Positions 58,306 through 64,000 of a stretch of 64,000 bases of DNA are shown piece after piece. The notes beneath the pieces were generated by a model. That model was given only the letters and a program-made list of their open reading frames with translations. It did not search any database and was not told where the DNA came from. The stretch's first letter is position 1. Each line of letters starts with the position of its first letter. The DNA is from Zerene cesonia (Eukaryota; Arthropoda; Insecta; Lepidoptera; Pieridae), in contig NC_052120.1 in the NCBI RefSeq assembly GCF_012273895.1, positions 4,216,001-4,280,000 on the forward strand, read 5' to 3'. The translations under genes and the position numbers were made by a program.

Positions 58306-61300
58306 AACTAGCACGTTTGATTATTTTTTTACGATTTTAATTTTGATAAAATTCTAAAGTTGTGAGTGTAATATAATTTGTAATATCTTAAGTCCAATCG
58401 CATTTTTGGTGAAAGATCGAAGAATTAGTTTATTCGAAATCATTATCATCAGACTGGATAATCCATGGATATAAATCGGCTATTGTTAATTTATGACTGG
58501 TAAGTACAATTTTGGCACTCTATTTAGTTTGGGAAATTTGTATTTTATAGAAAGTGTTAATCCCTTGTTTTGGGTTAAATTGTACCTATTATATATCAAG
58601 AATATCTTTACAGTTTAATTCTTAAATTTTAATGCTCGAAAATTAAAAATATCTTAAGAACTATGATAAGCTAAGTCTGCCGATCTCAAATGAAAAAAGG
58701 AACAGAAAAATAAATATTTTTTATTTTCTCTTCTGAATATTGATTATACTTGTAAATTTAAATGATGTAAACTTGACAAACACCTTCAACATCAAAGCCA
58801 TGAAGGTTGAATATTAATTGCTTTTGTGCTGTTGCCTTTATTTTTGGATAAAAAATGTTTGCAAAACTAAAGAGTTTCGATTTGAACAATGTAAAGACAT
58901 TTTTATTTTTGTACATGAAATAAGTTATAGTTTAAAGCAGTGGTGATGTGGATAGTGTGCATATAATTTTAAAAATCAATTTATATCTTGCACACTCAGC
59001 TGGTATTGAACCCCCAACTTTTCTATTGAAGTCCAAGGACCTTACCACTGAACCATTATTTCTCTATTATTATTGAATAATAATTTCATTTTTATTGGTA
59101 ATTTTAGCATTCACTGGCAGAAGATTTGACTTCTTATTTCGGAAAGGGTCTTTGCTTAAATTTCTTTTATTCTATTTGTGTAAGCATTGTATTATAATTT
59201 ATAATGCATATTCAATTAGAGATATTAAAAAGATTAAAGCAAAATTTTAGATCAAATATCCTCGTCTTCAAGTGATTATTTCCTAACTGTACAACAACAA
59301 CTTACCTTAGGAGAATACACTCCACACACAGCTTATACAAGCTTAATACTGTGCTAACAGTAGCACAGTATCACGCTTTCACACTCTTAATTTTTTTATT
59401 TTTTTTGCTGCCAATTATTGAGGCACACGCATCAATCATCTGCATGATAATTGGTGGTACATACACAACATGTTATAGTCTGTAATAGCTCACTCATACA
59501 CACACACACACACATTCTTTGTTTTGCTTTAGTTAAGGAATAGTGGTGGTGGTGGTCTTCCTGACGCAGATTTTCTTTTTGAACTTACTATGAGGTCCCA
59601 TTTATTAAATTGACATAGGCACAAGGTCGTTCAGACATGTGGTAAGCATGTGAAGTGGATTTGGTTGTGGTGATGTCTAAATCTGTCTGTCTATTCTGTC
59701 ACATATTGGGAGTGATTAGAGCCTGGTTTTAAACGGTCATGTTGTTGCAGTTATATTCTTTTGATTTTTGCTACTGAAAATAAAAATTTTAGCAACTGAT
59801 TTAAAATTCCGTTACCTATGTATTTTTATCTAAGATAAAATAAATAGAGATACTTGAATAGTGACTTGTACTTTATATATTATATATGTTAATAATAGTA
59901 GTATATACTATATACTTTTGTTTTGAACATTCCTTGAACATTCCTAATTCCTTCCATTCCAACTGGATTTTTAAACATTTAATCATTAAAAACCAATCAT
60001 TTGGAATAATTCAATTCAATATTTTTATTTATGGCATAGATATGGGCTGCCACAATTTTTTCATATCTGTAGCCTGTGCCTGGTGAATAGAGACCTACAG
60101 CTTCATGTCCAAAAAATTATAATCGTAGTTTCAAATCAAGGATATATAAGGATATGTCTACATCAAACAACTACACAAACTGATATGCAGTGTTAGAAGG
60201 TATTGAATATCGTCATTTATCTATGATATTTCGATTCGCCTCGATTTCGCCTGTGGTTCATATAATAAAGCCTCTCACTCGATGAAGATGGAGCTTTCAA
60301 ATCATGTAAAATAATTGGTCTAATAAGTTTTTTGTGAAAACAATATAAACATACATACAAAAACCAACCAACCAACATATGCGTACCGCACACGCACGTA
60401 AAAACACCTATGTATGTATGTATGTATGCATGCTTAGATTTTTCAAACTACAAAACCGATTTTGATGGGTTTTTTTTAATAGATAGAGTGATTCAAGAGG
60501 CATGATTATATGTTTCATAACATCTATTAAACTACTCCGAATTAAACGCGTGCGAAAATAATAGCTAGTACGTTATAATAGAAAGTATTTTTAGGTACAC
60601 CACTTATAACTCGACCACTGTACAGATTTTAATGCTTTTTGATTTGTTGCATATGTCTGTGCTTAGCTTAGGATAACAGCTTTTTTATATTAGAGCAGCA
60701 ACCGAGCTGGTGTTTCGCCTGTTGATCGATCATCACCGCCCATGAATATTTGCTGAGGTAGCGCCTAGGCAAAAACATTGCCCGCTTTTGGGAGGTAAAT
60801 TATGAAGCAAATTGTTGACGGCAGGAATGAAAGGAAGAAATAGTAACGCGAAGAAAAGTGGTACGGGCTTCCGGCTTGCCGACTCCGACTCACTGATTGA
60901 AACAGTAGCATTCATTACCTGGTGCGAGCTGATGCGTGCTCGAACAGTAAAGTAAAATGCTTGCTTAAACAAAATTAAAACTTATATCGTTTTTGTTGGA
61001 TTCATGTTGCTATCCAACTTATATTATATCAAATACATAAACAATTGCATACAAAAGTAATTGTTACATAAAATAAGTGAGCATGCGTGTCGTGTGCTAG
61101 CTTTCATCTCGTCGCTACTCACACCCCAATAATTGAAAAATATGTGATTATCGATTTTATTATTTAAGAAAAAGTAAGAATTTTTTTGGGCGAAATCTTA
61201 CATCGTATATACTATGTATTACTATTTTTATCACGATCGCTAACGTATTTACAACTCGGGTTTTATCATTTGTTGACTAAAGATAAATAGTCGTTATCGC

Positions 61301-64000
61301 ATTATGTTTAGTATAAAGTTTGATTGAGCATTAAATTGCGAATTTAACTTGGCATTGACATGACATTTCTCAGAATTTTACTTACATTTGTACCATTGTT
61401 CCCATTCCAGTAAGAGCCAATGCTGTTTTGAGCTCATGGCTCAGCTCTGGAGACATAACTATCCATTATAAATTTGCTGCTGAGCCACGGAATTGGTAGT
61501 TACCTAATGGCCTTTTTGAAATGATAGACTTAAAAGTTATAAAGTATGTACTGTTCGTAAAGAAAATCTTCAACTACCGTTTATAGAAAAGAACAATGTT
61601 AAGAGTCTGTGTATTTGTAAGATTATTTTGTAATGCACTAGCTGTTTGCCCCGGCTCCACCTGGGACCGTCAAAATCAAAACCTATTTATTCTGTTTTAA
61701 AAGCAAAAACTGTTTTCAATTAAATATTGTGATTCGTGAAATGAGTAACATATGTCCTCAATGGAACCTTAATATAATTGTTATTATTCGCGTGTGACTA
61801 CATTGACTCGTTATTCGAGTTTATGATGAATAATCAACGAGACTCATGCAATTTTTAGATTTTTTTTAATTTAAATCGAATATAGTATGGTATATAAGAG
61901 CGTTAAAAATAATTTAAACAAGACTTTTAATACGATATTACAGTATGTTGTGTAAATAAAAATCTTTTACCAATTTTAAGCAAATTATCTGAGCGTCAAA
62001 GCATATTTTTGTAATACCAGAAGTTGGCTTAACCTTCATTAATACCAGAGGTGTTGAAACGTTCGACTTGTGTGAATCAGAATGTGCCGGTATTTCACTT
62101 GGCGTATTCGCTGGCCTGAAATAGTCAGTGCATTGGAGTAATCAGTGGCGTACACTTCATGAAAATCTACTTGCGTCTTCGCATTTGGCACGCGATGGAC
62201 ATCTAATCGATGTAGTATTGATGATAATATATTAAGTTGACATTGGAACGTATACAGTTATATGATTACTGTTCGTATGAGAGGACATTTCCAAGATTGT
62301 TTTTCCCGTTCCTGGAGCGATTTCATAAAAGTGAATACTAGTGATGGTGCTGTAATGTGTATATTAATCGGGCTGGCAATGTGTTTTGTGTACGATAATG
62401 CGTAATGCTTACGAGTAGTTGCAAGGGTTCAAAGTAGGTAAGCGTTATAGCGGGAAAGTGGAATCTTTTTTTCAGATGGTTGTTAATTGAGGATGTGATA
62501 GTTAATTTGATATGTATTTCTTCATATCTTGATCTGCTCATACATTTCTTTATCTACAAATTATTCTATAGAGTAGTTATGGAGAATCATACTTCAATAT
62601 TAGAGGGATACCTCTAGTTATACATGTTTCGATAGATAGATCACTTACAATGTAGGAGAATTTCAATATAATTAAAAAAAATCCGTAATACTAGCACTGA
62701 AATGCCCTTGCCTTGTCCCGGTAGAGGTCAAGGGACTTGAAGTTTTAACGAAGATGCAGACCTTTTGTTTTAGTAGAATATTGATCAGATAATCAGACCG
62801 ATTATTTTATTATAATGAAATGATATTGCAATATTTTTGAAATATATACATTTTTTTATTCTTGGTATTTTGTTTCAATATCGAATAATTTATCAACTTG
62901 CATACTATAAATCCTTATCTTTACTCGAAGAGTGGAAGTCTCGAGGTCTATACACATAAAATCGTCGAATCAATATGTATGTACTTATATCGCTACGGTA
63001 ACATTTTTCTTTCTCATATCCGGACGTGCTTAAAAGTAGTTTGGGTAGGACTTTGTACGTAGTACGACAAAAATGAAGTGAACGAATGTCAAGGGCTACT
63101 ACCTAATTATGTCTCTTAAAAATTAATTTAAACAAAATATAAAACAAGAATTTAGTTATGCTCTGTCATACACTGTTAAGTTATTGCCTGAGATGAAAAT
63201 TAAATAATACATTTCGAAAACGCGCATCAATGAAGGAGATATAAAATATTTTTCAATTTCCGCATTTGATGCAGTGTACCTATAGTATAAAAGAAACTGA
63301 CGTCGATAAGTAGCTAGACCGTTTCTTATATTTATATATACAATAACGAAAGGGTGCTTGTCTGTTCAGTAATAACCTCGTATTTGTGGAAACAGAATTC
63401 GCCTGACTATAAGATCATCGAGTTATCAATGGAACTTGTTTGACTTTCGGCCAATATTTTTATAAACAGCCACATTTAACACTGCTCTACATATACATGT
63501 ACATAGTTATGTATAGAAAAAAGAAATATGTACAATGTACATGTATTGTTCATTCATAGTACCTATCTTGTTATTAATTTAATTCCTTATAATTTTTTAA
63601 TATGTGTAAAGAAATGTATAAAAAATAAATACATAAGACTTTGGCACCAAAAAAGAAAGGTAATTACGTAAAATAACTTTAATAAAATGCTGAGTACAAA
63701 TTAATGAGATCATATAATATTCGTTATTATCAATATATTTTAAAGTTTTAAAATGCACATAAATGTTGATGGTTAGCTCAATAAAGTACAGTAAACACAT
63801 TCGTTCCCATATATTGAATTATGGGAAATATTATTATTTTATATTTTATTTCCTAGAAGACGAAACGATTCGTAACTTTACCACCATTGAGTAGAAAATA
63901 AATTTATTGGTGTCTTAATTTTATTATCTTTCTGGTAGAATACTACTTTATTAATATTCTGATGATTGCGTTTAATGTAACACTTATGTAACATTACAAT
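58306..64000 (+). repeat. 5.7-kb duplicated block, copy 2 (cut by window end)
   Basis: Matches 42590-48460 base for base apart from about 1% substitutions, small indels and the missing 179-base insertion. 58306 aligns with 42590 and 64000 with 48460. It carries no recognised gene; repeats inside mirror those of copy 1 (tRNA-like 58996-59064; non-LTR type 60395-60580; 15749 family 60675-60965). Confidence 0.9.

Noticed and set aside
59886..60086. Short plus-strand frame in copy 2 of the duplicated block
   Set aside because: The matching part of copy 1 is interrupted by the LINE insertion, and the sequence is AT-rich with no recognisable product.

Overview
The window is animal genomic DNA, almost certainly from a moth or butterfly. 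It is AT-rich, its genes are split by short GT-AG introns, it carries a (TTAGG)n-type telomeric tract, several interspersed repeats look like common lepidopteran families, and the conserved proteins read as insect orthologues. There are six assembly gaps of exactly 1000 N (8462-9461, 21208-22207, 26323-27322, 34047-35046, 41590-42589, 56915-57914), giving seven contigs.

Layout: (1) 1-5051, non-genic with repeat fragments. (2) 5052-11830, three same-strand genes for secreted, extremely histidine-rich proteins. (3) 12004-21207, a housekeeping block: eIF3k (-), TATA-binding protein (-) and WASH complex subunit 4/SWIP (+). (4) 22208-34046, the splicing factor PRPF40 (+), 18 coding exons across one intronic gap. 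(5) 35047-41589, a NIPA-type magnesium transporter (+), RNF26-like E3 ligase (-), syntaxin 5 (+) and barrier-to-autointegration factor (-). (6) 42590-56914, a repeat-rich stretch and then the first three coding exons of numb (+), cut by the last gap. (7) 57915-64000, which after an A22 run repeats 42590-48460 at roughly 1% divergence.

Most of these genes are core cell machinery (translation initiation, basal transcription, splicing, endosome and Golgi traffic, chromatin/nuclear envelope) plus one cell-fate determinant. I see no operon-like coupling, only compact head-to-head and tail-to-tail gene pairs. The lineage-specific part is the histidine-rich cluster: signal peptides, repeated His/Gly/Lys modules, a shared less-degenerate core and C-terminus, and TATA plus TCAGT-initiator promoters on two of the three genes.

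The assembly itself matters for interpretation. Exact 77-base repeats occur at contig ends. One pair flanks the first gap. The other joins the end of the BAF contig (41589) to the start of the PRPF40 contig (22208), so 35047-41589 probably belongs upstream of 22208. The 5.7-kb duplication near the right end is most simply two haplotypes placed in series. I found no undescribed mechanistic system. The strongest leads are the histidine-rich family, the contig misorder and the insertion polymorphism between the two haplotype copies.
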